Shown piece by piece: positions 17,076-24,693 of a stretch of 64,000 nt of DNA. Below the pieces are notes generated by a model. It made no database searches, was not told the origin of the DNA, and saw nothing but the letters and a program-made list of their open reading frames with translations. The stretch's first letter is position 1. The number at the start of each line of letters is the position of its first letter. This DNA is from Subsaxibacter sp. CAU 1640 (GTDB taxonomy: Bacteria > Bacteroidota > Bacteroidia > Flavobacteriales > Flavobacteriaceae): NCBI RefSeq assembly GCF_023156585.1, contig NZ_JALNMI010000002.1, positions 538,479 through 602,478 of the forward strand, read 5' to 3'. The position numbers and the translations under genes are program-made.

Positions 17076-18217
17076 TTTACCCTTGCAATTGCTTCCTCAA
17101 AATCTTCCGTGGTGGCGCACAATGATATTCTGATGTAACCTTCTCCTTTTGTTCCGAAAATCGTTCCTGGTGCCACAAAAATCGAATTGGCTTTTAAAAG
17201 GACATCAATAAATTCTTCGGATGACACTCCTGATGGAAGTTTTCCCCAAACAAACATTCCTGCAGAATTTTTATCGTATGTACAATTCAATTCATCTGCC
17301 AATTTCCAAGCCAATTTCCGACGCTCTTCATACACACTGTTCAAACTAGTGTACCACAATTTTGAACTTTTCAAGGCCTCAATCGCACCTTTCTGAATGC
17401 CATAAAACATACCAGAATCCATATTGCTTTTCACTTTTAGAATAGCATCAATATATTCCGTTTTACCCAAAACCATTCCGACTCTCCAGCCAGCCATATT
17501 AAACGTTTTACTCAAGGAATTCAATTCGAGACATACATCTCTGGCACCAGAGTATTTAAGAATGCTTCTAGGAAACTCGTTCAAAACAAAACTGTACGGA
17601 TTATCATTGACAACCAAAATGTTATTGCGCTTTGCAAAAGCAATGATATCCTCAAACGTCTTATTAGAAGCTTGTGCTCCAGTAGGCATATGCGGATAAT
17701 TGACCCACATCAACTTCACTTTTTCGAGATTTTTCTTCTCCAAATGAAGCAGATTCGGCTCGTAATTGTTTCTTTCGACCAAATCATAATATCTTGGTTT
17801 CGCATTTAACAATTTGGTAACCGACGTATAGGTTGGATAACCAGGATTTGGAATCAGCACTTCATCGCCTTCATTCAAAAAAGCCATAGAAATGTGCATA
17901 ATACCCTCCTTACTTCCCATCAGCGGTAGAACTTCTCTTAACGGACTTAAGGACACACCATAATTGCTTTTATAAAATTCGGTGATGGCTTCGCGAAATT
18001 CAGGTAAGCCGATGTAGTTCTGATATTTGTGCGCTCCTTCATCGTCGATACTCGATTTAAGAACATCCATAACACGTTGCGATGGCGACATATCTGGGCT
18101 ACCAATACCCAAATTGATGATGGGCTTGCCGTGGGCTTTCAGCAGGTTGACTTCCTTCAATTTCTTTGAAAAGTAGTATTCCTCAACGTGGTCTAACCGG
18201 TTGGATGGTTGAATCAT
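17072..18217 (-). CDS. PLP-dependent class I/II aminotransferase (likely aromatic/prephenate)
   Basis: A 381-residue fold-type I aminotransferase. The PLP lysine lies in SLSKTFNMAGWRVG, and other family marks include INLGIGSPDMSPS, NPGYPTYTS, NDNPYS and the C-terminal IRISLC arginine that binds the substrate carboxylate. It overlaps pheA upstream and tyrA downstream by 4 bp each, so its likely role is the transamination of phenylpyruvate/hydroxyphenylpyruvate or prephenate. By sequence it resembles the aspartate/LL-diaminopimelate aminotransferase group, so exact specificity is inferred from context. Confidence 0.88.
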   Translation of the reverse strand: MIQPSNRLDHVEEYYFSKKLKEVNLLKAHGKPIINLGIGSPDMSPSQRVMDVLKSSIDDEGAHKYQNYIGLPEFREAITEFYKSNYGVSLSPLREVLPLMGSKEGIMHISMAFLNEGDEVLIPNPGYPTYTSVTKLLNAKPRYYDLVERNNYEPNLLHLEKKNLEKVKLMWVNYPHMPTGAQASNKTFEDIIAFAKRNNILVVNDNPYSFVLNEFPRSILKYSGARDVCLELNSLSKTFNMAGWRVGMVLGKTEYIDAILKVKSNMDSGMFYGIQKGAIEALKSSKLWYTSLNSVYEERRKLAWKLADELNCTYDKNSAGMFVWGKLPSGVSSEEFIDVLLKANSIFVAPGTIFGTKGEGYIRISLCATTEDFEEAIARVK

Positions 18218-19041
18218 AATTTTGCGTTTTTATATTCGCCTAATATTTTAAAATCTTCAGCCATAATCTCTATAATCGATTTGGCTTTCTTGTAATTTTT
18301 ATAATCTTCAAAAGTGACATCCACAAAAAAAGCATATTTCCAAGGTGTATCAATCTTTGGCAACGATTGAATTTTCGTTAAGTTCAACTGGCAATCGCTC
18401 AATACATTCAGTACACTGGCAAGACTTCCTCTTTTGTGTTCCAATTCAAATTTCAGTGACGCCTTGTCAATGTCTTTTTCAGCAATTTCAGAATTTGTGG
18501 TTTTCACGATGACAAAACGGGTTTCGTTATGTTTAATAGTCTGTATACTTTCTGAAATAATTTCCAACTGAAACAATTCTGCGGCCAAACCGCTCGCGAT
18601 GGCTCCTACATTCTTCAATTGTCTTTCATTGATTCGTCTTGCCACTTCGGCTGTATCCTTGTCCTCAATGAGTTTTATGTGAGGATGTTTTTTAAAAAAT
18701 TCCTTGCATTGCAATAATGCCATCGGATGCGAATACACTTCTTCAATATCACCAATTGCTTGATTAGGCAATGCCATCAAATGATGTTGAATGTCCAGAT
18801 AATGTTCGCCAATAATGTGCAAATGATTCGTATCTATCAAAGCGTAATTTGGGATAATGGAACCTACGATGGAATTCTCAATAGCCATAATGGCAGCATC
18901 CGTTTTTTGCTTCAAGAGATTATCGACCACTTTATCAAAAGTCATACATTCTACCACTTCCACAGCATCGTCAAACCATTCCTGTGACACAATGTGGTGA
19001 AAGGAGCCTTTGATACCTTGTATGGAAACCGATTCAATCAA
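18214..19041 (-). CDS. pheA: Prephenate dehydratase
   Basis: Converts prephenate to phenylpyruvate. The 275-residue protein has a periplasmic-binding-like dehydratase part (IQGIKGSFHH, ENSIVGSI, SHPMALLQC, the catalytic NETRFVIV motif) and a C-terminal ACT domain (LEHKRGSLASVLNVLSDCQLN) that normally binds Phe for feedback inhibition. No mutase is fused; that activity is in the last gene of the operon. The start is TTG at 19041: an in-frame stop lies 12 bp upstream and the first ATG is far inside the conserved region. A 6-codon ORF (ATG at 19054, stop at 19034-19036) overlaps this TTG and may feed ribosomes to it. Expression is probably controlled by the attenuator upstream. Confidence 0.93.
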   Translation of the reverse strand: MIESVSIQGIKGSFHHIVSQEWFDDAVEVVECMTFDKVVDNLLKQKTDAAIMAIENSIVGSIIPNYALIDTNHLHIIGEHYLDIQHHLMALPNQAIGDIEEVYSHPMALLQCKEFFKKHPHIKLIEDKDTAEVARRINERQLKNVGAIASGLAAELFQLEIISESIQTIKHNETRFVIVKTTNSEIAEKDIDKASLKFELEHKRGSLASVLNVLSDCQLNLTKIQSLPKIDTPWKYAFFVDVTFEDYKNYKKAKSIIEIMAEDFKILGEYKNAKL

Positions 19042-19061
19042 AAATCTGATTCATTTAAACT

Positions 19062-19087
19062 AAAAAGTCCCGATTTTCATCGAGACT
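19062..19087 (-). terminator. Attenuator terminator before pheA
   Basis: Minus strand AGTCTCGAT-GAAA-ATCGGGACT (19066-19087) then a short T-run (19062-19066). Its 5' half can instead pair with the end of the leader peptide gene: CGAGGCCTTATA (19119-19130) pairs with TATAAG-A-GTCTCG (19081-19093), 12 bp with one bulge. The two structures exclude each other, as expected for termination/antitermination. Confidence 0.8.
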
Positions 19088-19111
19088 CTTATAAAATTTA
19101 TTTCCTATAAA

Positions 19112-19189
19112 TTATACATATAAGGCCTCGCTTCTTTCGCTAAAAAAGAAATAAAACCAGTTATAATATGTAGAATTCGTTGCTTTCAT
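19112..19189 (-). CDS. Aromatic amino-acid leader peptide
   Basis: A 25-codon ORF starting at ATG 19189, placed between a promoter-like sequence and the attenuator hairpin. Nine of its residues are aromatic, and eight of them fall in residues 8-16 (YYNWFYFFF). Ribosome stalling at these Tyr/Phe codons under aromatic starvation would free the end of the leader (codons for SEALY, 19119-19130) to form the antiterminator. It is probably not a functional protein but a sensor of charged tRNA-Phe/tRNA-Tyr levels. The hairpin UUCUUU/AAAGAA within the leader may be the protecting 1:2 structure. Confidence 0.8.
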   Translation of the reverse strand: MKATNSTYYNWFYFFFSERSEALYV

Positions 19190-19201
19190 ATTTGTGAGTA
19201 G

Positions 19202-19232
19202 CTAAAGTAACCAATAAATCGAAAAAACAAAA
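19202..19232 (-). promoter_or_regulatory. Promoter of the aromatic operon
   Basis: Minus strand TTTTG (19228-19232), 18 bp, TACTTTAG (19202-19209), one base off the TAnnTTTG consensus. It predicts transcription starting just before the leader peptide. Confidence 0.5.
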
Positions 19233-19294
19233 CAATTTTTGAATCTTTTGTCGTTACAATATTTGACGCTTGCAAGAAGCTGATGAATATTGTT

Positions 19295-19302
19295 TACATT
19301 TG
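19295..19302 (+). promoter_or_regulatory. -7 box for gldA
   Basis: TACATTTG matches TAnnTTTG exactly and lies 28 bp before the gldA ATG. A possible upstream TTG has spacing of about 22 bp. Confidence 0.5.
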
Positions 19303-19330
19303 AACCAATAACCTCTTTTTATATTGATGT

Positions 19331-20227
19331 ATGTCTATTGAAGTTGAAAATCTTTCGAAAGTTTATGGCGAGCAAAAAGCGCTTGACAATGTGTCTTTTA
19401 AAGTGAACAAAGGCGAAATTGTTGGTTTTTTGGGACCGAATGGTGCAGGGAAATCGACAATGATGAAGATTTTGACCACCTATGTTGATGCTTCTGAAGG
19501 GATTGCAAAAGTCAATGAATTTGATGTACAAAATGCTTCGAAAGAAGTACAGAAATTGGTGGGTTATCTTCCAGAGCACAATCCGTTGTATCTCGAAATG
19601 TATGTAAAAGAGTATTTGAGTTTCAATGCTGGCGTTTATCAAGTTGACAAAAAAAGAATTGACGAGGTCATTGAATTGACTGGCTTGTCTCCAGAAGCAC
19701 ATAAAAAAATCGAACAGCTTTCAAAAGGCTATCGTCAGCGTGTTGGTTTGGCCAATGCGCTCTTGCACAATCCGGATGTGTTGATTCTCGATGAACCTAC
19801 GACAGGCCTGGACCCAAATCAATTGGTGGATATCAGAAACCTCATCAAAAGTTTGGGTAAAGAAAAAACCGTGTTTTTATCTACACACATTATGCAAGAA
19901 GTGGAAGCGATGTGTGACCGTGTCATCATCATCAACAAAGGAACCATTGTTGCCGATAGAAAATTAAAAGATTTGAAAGCCGACCAAGCGCAGATTATTG
20001 AAGTCGAATTTGATTACCGAGTGGAAGATGTGCTTTTGAATAAATTGAAACACGTGTCTTCTGTCAACAACGTTCACGATTTTGTGTATGAATTGACTTT
20101 TTCAACAAAAGAAGATATGCGTTCGGTAGTTTTTGATTTTGCGCACGACAATGGTTTGAAAATTCTTCGTTTGAATCAGAAGAATATGAATTTGGAGAGT
20201 TTGTTTAGGGAATTGACCTCGAACTAG
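19331..20227 (+). CDS. gldA: Gliding-motility ABC transporter ATP-binding protein GldA
   Basis: A 298-residue ABC ATPase. Walker A is GPNGAGKST, the signature is LSKGYRQRVGLANAL and Walker B is VLILDEPTTGLDP. The length and the C-terminal extension ending FRELTSN fit GldA, which works with GldF and GldG membrane proteins in the gliding system of flavobacteria. gldF/gldG are not in the window, which agrees with gldA being separately encoded in other flavobacteria. A generic multidrug-type ABC ATPase is the alternative. Confidence 0.85.
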   Translation: MSIEVENLSKVYGEQKALDNVSFKVNKGEIVGFLGPNGAGKSTMMKILTTYVDASEGIAKVNEFDVQNASKEVQKLVGYLPEHNPLYLEMYVKEYLSFNAGVYQVDKKRIDEVIELTGLSPEAHKKIEQLSKGYRQRVGLANALLHNPDVLILDEPTTGLDPNQLVDIRNLIKSLGKEKTVFLSTHIMQEVEAMCDRVIIINKGTIVADRKLKDLKADQAQIIEVEFDYRVEDVLLNKLKHVSSVNNVHDFVYELTFSTKEDMRSVVFDFAHDNGLKILRLNQKNMNLESLFRELTSN

Positions 20228-20250
20228 AAGTTGTAACTAGATTCCCTTTA

Positions 20251-21003
20251 TTAATTCTGAATAATCAGCTCTCCCGTGTAAAACTGCTGAACATTCATAA
20301 TTGGAGGTTCGTTCACTAAAATCACATCACCTGTACTTCGTATTTCTCCAGTGATGGATTGCTGCGGATTCAAAATCATATCATTGCTGCCTCGATGGAA
20401 AATCTCAATGTATTGTGCTACCAGATTTTGACCTTCAAAACGTCCATCACCTGAATAAAATCCAATAAATAAATCGTTGACAGTACCAGTGATAAACACA
20501 TTTGAGAGATTATTGGTAACGATATCCAGTCGATTGCAATTCACCTGAACATTTAAATCACCATCGGTGTGATAGACATCTTCCTCTTCAAAATCTTCTG
20601 AAATCAGCATTAAATTTGGATAATTTAGCACACCATTACTACGCATCGTGAGTCCGCTGCTGTTTCTGATTTCTGTAAGATTGGGAGCGCTGACGTATAT
20701 TTTTGTGAGACCATAAGCTCTAACAAGGTTGCAGCCATTTTCATTCTTCAAAATCAATCGTCCATCTTCCACATTCACTTTGATATCATTCATCAAATAT
20801 TCACCAGTTTCTACCACTACGCTGTGAGTTTCGGCTTCAGTCACAATCAACTCGATGCGTTCAAAAACAGTTATGCTATTAAACGTTTCAACTTCAAATT
20901 CCTGCTGCACAATATCGCCAGCATTCTGAAAGCAATTGGGTACATTGTCTCCATTGCAGGCTATCAAGAGTAGACTTAAAAATAACAAAACCAATTTTCT
21001 CAT
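20251..21003 (-). CDS. GIN-domain (DUF2807) lipoprotein
   Basis: A 250-residue lipoprotein: signal peptide with lipobox LLIAC, so Cys16 would be lipidated. Residues about 38-240 look like a DUF2807 head GIN domain, a right-handed beta-helix (FNSITVFERIELIVTEAE, DIKVNVEDGRLILKN, LDIVTNNLSNVFITGTVNDLFI). It starts within the stop of the PagL-like gene (ATGA overlap at 21000-21003) and so is in the same transcript. Function unknown; probably located at the outer membrane. Confidence 0.82.
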   Translation of the reverse strand: MRKLVLLFLSLLLIACNGDNVPNCFQNAGDIVQQEFEVETFNSITVFERIELIVTEAETHSVVVETGEYLMNDIKVNVEDGRLILKNENGCNLVRAYGLTKIYVSAPNLTEIRNSSGLTMRSNGVLNYPNLMLISEDFEEEDVYHTDGDLNVQVNCNRLDIVTNNLSNVFITGTVNDLFIGFYSGDGRFEGQNLVAQYIEIFHRGSNDMILNPQQSITGEIRSTGDVILVNEPPIMNVQQFYTGELIIQN

Positions 21004-22094
21004 AACCTCACTCCTATTCCAAATTCAACGGCTTCAGCTTTTGCTCCGTGCGCTTTTACGGTTACCGCACCAAAAACTTTATCACCAAAATACCTCTGCA
21101 ATCCAATTCGATTGTAAACCCTTCCTTCAAAATCATAGGGATAATACACATAATAACCCAGTTGCGTGATGAAGGATGTTTTGTTGATGAACAGTTCGTG
21201 ACCCACAAAAATGCCAACACGTTTCCAATCTTCATCGCCGGAAATATTATATTCTGGAAATGCTACCGAATAATAGTAAATCAATTCCTCTAGAAATTTT
21301 GCCAAAAACACATCTGTTCCAAATTGAACTGCACTTTTTCGGTTCAAACGTTTATCAGCATAACCAGAAAAAACATAAAATGGAAATTGTCCCATTCCAT
21401 TGACATCACTTTCATTGACACCTGTGCGAAATGCGAAATTGTATTTGATGGGTTCAGTGAACTTTTTTTCTTCAGAAGAAGGAATGTATTCTGGTTTGTT
21501 CTCGTGGGCAAATAAATAATTTGCTCCAACATTAAAAGCGAAGGTATTTGTGGAATTATTAGGCGCTTTCACATTCGCATTTGAATAATGAATGATTGAA
21601 ATTCCTGCCTGAAGCCCAAATCCTTCAAATAAATTTTCCTTTTTATAATTGAATTGCAGATACGTTGAACTCAATAAATCGGAGCCATAGGCATTGTTGA
21701 TGTAATTATCGTATTTGTCATAAGGTTTTGTGGCATACGCAATACCCTGACCAATACGAAACATCAGGCTGCGTTTCAAAAAATAGAAATTGAAGTGTGC
21801 GTACACGCCGTGATTTTCACCCAAATAATAGTTTTTCATATCCTGATACGAGTACGAAAATCCCCAATCTGGATAGTTGTAGCGACTTTCCCAATCCTTA
21901 AATCCGTAGGTCTTTTTGTTGAAGCTTAAGATAAGCCCTGTCGGATGGTCGGTAATCAAATGGGCAATGTCTGGATTGTGCTCCAAAATAGTGCCGTGAA
22001 AAAAACTCGCGTCGATTTCAAAAGATTTCTTCCCATCCTGCGACATCACAGATATGTACAAAAAAGAAAAGAAAACGACCAGTATTTTTTTCAT
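21000..22094 (-). CDS. PagL-like acyloxyacyl hydrolase (lipid A deacylase family)
   Basis: A 364-residue outer-membrane beta-barrel protein with signal peptide (MKKILVVFFSFLYISVMSQ). The PagL active-site pair is visible as His169 and Ser171 in IIHYSNANV. Alternating aromatic strands run through the protein and the end is FGIGVRL, typical of barrels. PagL removes the 3-O-acyl chain from lipid A. This protein is roughly twice the length of proteobacterial PagL, with the extra part after residue 200. It is followed with overlap by the GIN lipoprotein. Confidence 0.8.
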   Translation of the reverse strand: MKKILVVFFSFLYISVMSQDGKKSFEIDASFFHGTILEHNPDIAHLITDHPTGLILSFNKKTYGFKDWESRYNYPDWGFSYSYQDMKNYYLGENHGVYAHFNFYFLKRSLMFRIGQGIAYATKPYDKYDNYINNAYGSDLLSSTYLQFNYKKENLFEGFGLQAGISIIHYSNANVKAPNNSTNTFAFNVGANYLFAHENKPEYIPSSEEKKFTEPIKYNFAFRTGVNESDVNGMGQFPFYVFSGYADKRLNRKSAVQFGTDVFLAKFLEELIYYYSVAFPEYNISGDEDWKRVGIFVGHELFINKTSFITQLGYYVYYPYDFEGRVYNRIGLQRYFGDKVFGAVTVKAHGAKAEAVEFGIGVRL

Positions 22095-22139
22095 TCAAAG
22101 GGCTTTCGTACAAAAATAGTAGAATAATTGGATAACGGA

Positions 22140-23399
22140 TTATTGAAGTCTTTGCAAAGCACCTTCGAGGAGTTTGAAAATCGTCTCGATGTCCTCTTTT
22201 TTCGCAGTTCCTACCGATAAACGAAACCAATTGGAATCATTTGAAGCTCCAAACGCATAAAATGGCACGACTGCCAATTTCGCCTCCTGCAATAAATAAC
22301 TGGTCACATCTTGAATAGAAATCAAGCGTTTTCCTAAATCGGTGACTTTACCAACCAAATCAAATTGAACCGTCAAATACAACGCAGCTTCTGGTTGAAT
22401 GGCTCTCACGGGAAATCCTGCATTCTTCAAACGTTCAAAACCATCATAAAACGCTATCAAGCGGTAATTCAATTCAGTTTTGATGTGATTTATATATTTT
22501 GAAACAGCTTCCCCTTGGTTTAGAAAATCAGCCGTGGCGATTTGTTCAGCCTTTGGAGCCCAAGCACCAATATGGCTCAACATTGCCTTCATTTTTTCAA
22601 TAACGTTTAGAGGTCCAAATGCCCAACCAACACGAACTCCAGTCGCTGCAAAAGCCTTCGAAATTCCGTCAACAAAAATAGTGTAATCACGAATTTCGGG
22701 CACCAAACTCACCGGATTGTAATGCTCAATTCCGCCGTACGTTAATTGCCAATAAATTTGGTCATACAACAAATACAAAGGCTTTTCACCAGCATCGGCA
22801 CGTCTGTGGTTTTCACCCACTATCAAATTTGAAATCTCCAACAATGTTTTCTTGTCAAACGTTGTACCAGTAGGATTCAGTGGCGAACACAATGAAATCA
22901 AATTTACTTGCTTAAGATAAGGCTTGATATCTTCGGCCGTAGGCATAAACTTGTTTTCAGGTTTTGTTTCAATAACAATACCTTTATTTCTTGCCAAATA
23001 GGTGTAGGCATCATTGTTCCAAGAAGGCACAGGATACAACACCGTATCATCAATATCTAAAATCGTTTGGTAAATTGCATAAATCAACGGTCGTGCACCA
23101 CCAGAAATCAAGATTTCATTAGGCTGATATTGAAGTTCGAGGTGGCTCGACAAATAATCCGACACACTTTTGCGGAGAGATTCCATCCCATTTGCAGCAG
23201 GATAATTGGTCTCGTGGTTTTCATATGCATCAACAATCGCTGATTTTAATTCTGAAGGAATCGGAAAAATGCTTGGGTCAAAATCGCCAATGGTCTGATT
23301 ATAGACCACTTCACCTTGCGCTTTCATTACATTGACCTCTCCGGCAATCTTGATGATTTCAGAACCTTTTAAACCTTCAGCTAATTTTGATGTTTTCAT
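22140..23399 (-). CDS. Class I PLP-dependent aminotransferase
   Basis: A 419-residue fold-type I aminotransferase. Conserved items: FPIPSELKSAI, NYPAANGMESLRKSV, SGGARPLIYA, PLNPTGTTFD, YLLYDQIYWQL, and the PLP lysine in DGISKAFAATGVRVGW. The C-terminal FRLSVG carries the carboxylate-binding Arg. The family includes aspartate aminotransferases; exact substrate not clear. It is transcribed alone from a promoter-like sequence just upstream. Confidence 0.88.
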   Translation of the reverse strand: MKTSKLAEGLKGSEIIKIAGEVNVMKAQGEVVYNQTIGDFDPSIFPIPSELKSAIVDAYENHETNYPAANGMESLRKSVSDYLSSHLELQYQPNEILISGGARPLIYAIYQTILDIDDTVLYPVPSWNNDAYTYLARNKGIVIETKPENKFMPTAEDIKPYLKQVNLISLCSPLNPTGTTFDKKTLLEISNLIVGENHRRADAGEKPLYLLYDQIYWQLTYGGIEHYNPVSLVPEIRDYTIFVDGISKAFAATGVRVGWAFGPLNVIEKMKAMLSHIGAWAPKAEQIATADFLNQGEAVSKYINHIKTELNYRLIAFYDGFERLKNAGFPVRAIQPEAALYLTVQFDLVGKVTDLGKRLISIQDVTSYLLQEAKLAVVPFYAFGASNDSNWFRLSVGTAKKEDIETIFKLLEGALQRLQ

Positions 23400-23422
23400 T
23401 GATAGTGCGCAGTAATTTTTTG

Positions 23423-23430
23423 CAAAAGTA
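23423..23430 (-). promoter_or_regulatory. -7 box for the aminotransferase gene
   Basis: Minus strand TACTTTTG, a perfect TAnnTTTG, 23 bp before the ATG. No clear -33 element. Confidence 0.4.
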
Positions 23431-23476
23431 CGCTTTTATTCACTATAAAATGAATCAGAATTTGGAGTTTTTTAGA

Positions 23477-24433
23477 CTAAAAAACTTTTGATGCGATGGT
23501 TCGGATATTCTCACTTTTACCCATTGAATAATAATGTAGCACAGGAATTCCAGCCTGTTGAAGTTCTTTTGATTGATTGATGCACCACTCGATACCAACT
23601 TCGCGAACCTCATCATTATTTTTACATTTAATGACTTCCAGAATGAGTTCTTCAGGTAAATCGACGTGAAATCGATGCGGAATCAAATTGAGTTGTTTTT
23701 TGGTGGCAATTGGTTTCAAACCAGGAATAATTGGAACCGTAATGCCTTCGTTTCGGCACTTTTTGACAAAATCGAAGAACTTTTGGTTATCAAAAAACAT
23801 TTGGGTTACAATATATTCTGCACCATTTTTGATTTTCTTTTTCAAAAAATGAATGTCGCTGTCAAGACTTGGCGCTTCCATATGTTTTTCCGGATAGGCT
23901 GCCACACCCACGCAGAAATCGGTTTTTGATGAATTTTGAAGTTCTTCATCCAAATAAATACCATCATTCAAATCGCGAATTTGCTTTACCAAGCCATTAG
24001 CATATTCGTGACCTTCCTTTTCTGGACGGAAATACGTTTCATTCTTCACCGCATCACCTCGAAGTGCCATCACATTCTGAATTCCGAGGAAATCCAAGTC
24101 AATCAGAAAATTTTCGGTATCCTCTTTTGTAAATCCGCCACACAAGATATGCGGAATGGCATCGACCTTAAATTTATTTTGAATGGCAGCGCAAATCCCA
24201 ACAGTTCCAGGACGCTTTTTCACGACCTGTTTTTTCAGCAAACCATTTTCTTGTTCCTTAAAAACATACTCTTCACGATGATAGGTCACATCAATAAACG
24301 GTGGCTTAAACTCCATCAATGGCTCAATATTCTCAAAAATTGAATTGATGTGCTGCCCTTTTAAAGGTGGTAAAATTTCAAACGAAAATTGAGTGGCTCC
24401 GTTTGCTTTTTTGATGTGTTCAGTTACTTTCAT
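23477..24433 (-). CDS. metF: Methylenetetrahydrofolate reductase
   Basis: Reduces 5,10-methylene-THF to 5-methyl-THF, the methyl donor for MetH. The 318-residue protein has SFEILPP (catalytic Glu), FIDVTYHREE, GGFTKEDTENFL, NVMALRGD and YIVTQMFFDNQKFFDF, all typical of the FAD TIM-barrel family. It lies downstream of the metH pieces on the same strand with a 260-bp gap, and belongs functionally to the methionine cluster. Confidence 0.95.
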   Translation of the reverse strand: MKVTEHIKKANGATQFSFEILPPLKGQHINSIFENIEPLMEFKPPFIDVTYHREEYVFKEQENGLLKKQVVKKRPGTVGICAAIQNKFKVDAIPHILCGGFTKEDTENFLIDLDFLGIQNVMALRGDAVKNETYFRPEKEGHEYANGLVKQIRDLNDGIYLDEELQNSSKTDFCVGVAAYPEKHMEAPSLDSDIHFLKKKIKNGAEYIVTQMFFDNQKFFDFVKKCRNEGITVPIIPGLKPIATKKQLNLIPHRFHVDLPEELILEVIKCKNNDEVREVGIEWCINQSKELQQAGIPVLHYYSMGKSENIRTIASKVF

Positions 24434-24445
24434 AGGCCTCCTAAA

Positions 24446-24514
24446 TCCTCCAAAGGAGGACTTTTATTTAGTATTTATAAAATTGACCCATAAAATTCCT
24501 TCCCTTTGGGAAGG
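24446..24514. repeat. Two short purine/pyrimidine hairpins between metH and metF
   Basis: TCCTCC-AAA-GGAGGA (24446-24460) and CCTTCCC-TTT-GGGAAGG (24498-24514). Both look like the short dispersed hairpins common between flavobacterial genes. Neither has a T-run, so they are poor terminators. Confidence 0.5.
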
Positions 24515-24527
24515 TTAGGATGGGCTT

Positions 24528-24617
24528 TCAAGCCATTAAGTATGCAGCAAATAATGAAATTATCGTGATTACTATAAGTTGGATAAAAAACCGAAGTTCT
24601 ATACTTATTTTCCTCAT
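24528..24617 (-). CDS. Possible 29-residue membrane microprotein
   Basis: ATG at 24617, then MRKISIELRFF and a hydrophobic stretch IQLIVITIISLFAAYLM, stop at 24528. It would form one transmembrane helix with a positive N-terminus. It lies in the 260-bp gap between metH and metF. No strong ribosome-binding site is visible and the ORF could be chance in AT-rich DNA. Confidence 0.3.
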   Translation of the reverse strand: MRKISIELRFFIQLIVITIISLFAAYLMA

Positions 24618-24693
24618 CTTTTTCGCAATTTATTTTCACTGCAACATTACGACTTTTAATATGTTTTGATTTTAATTTATGTTCAACTGTCTG

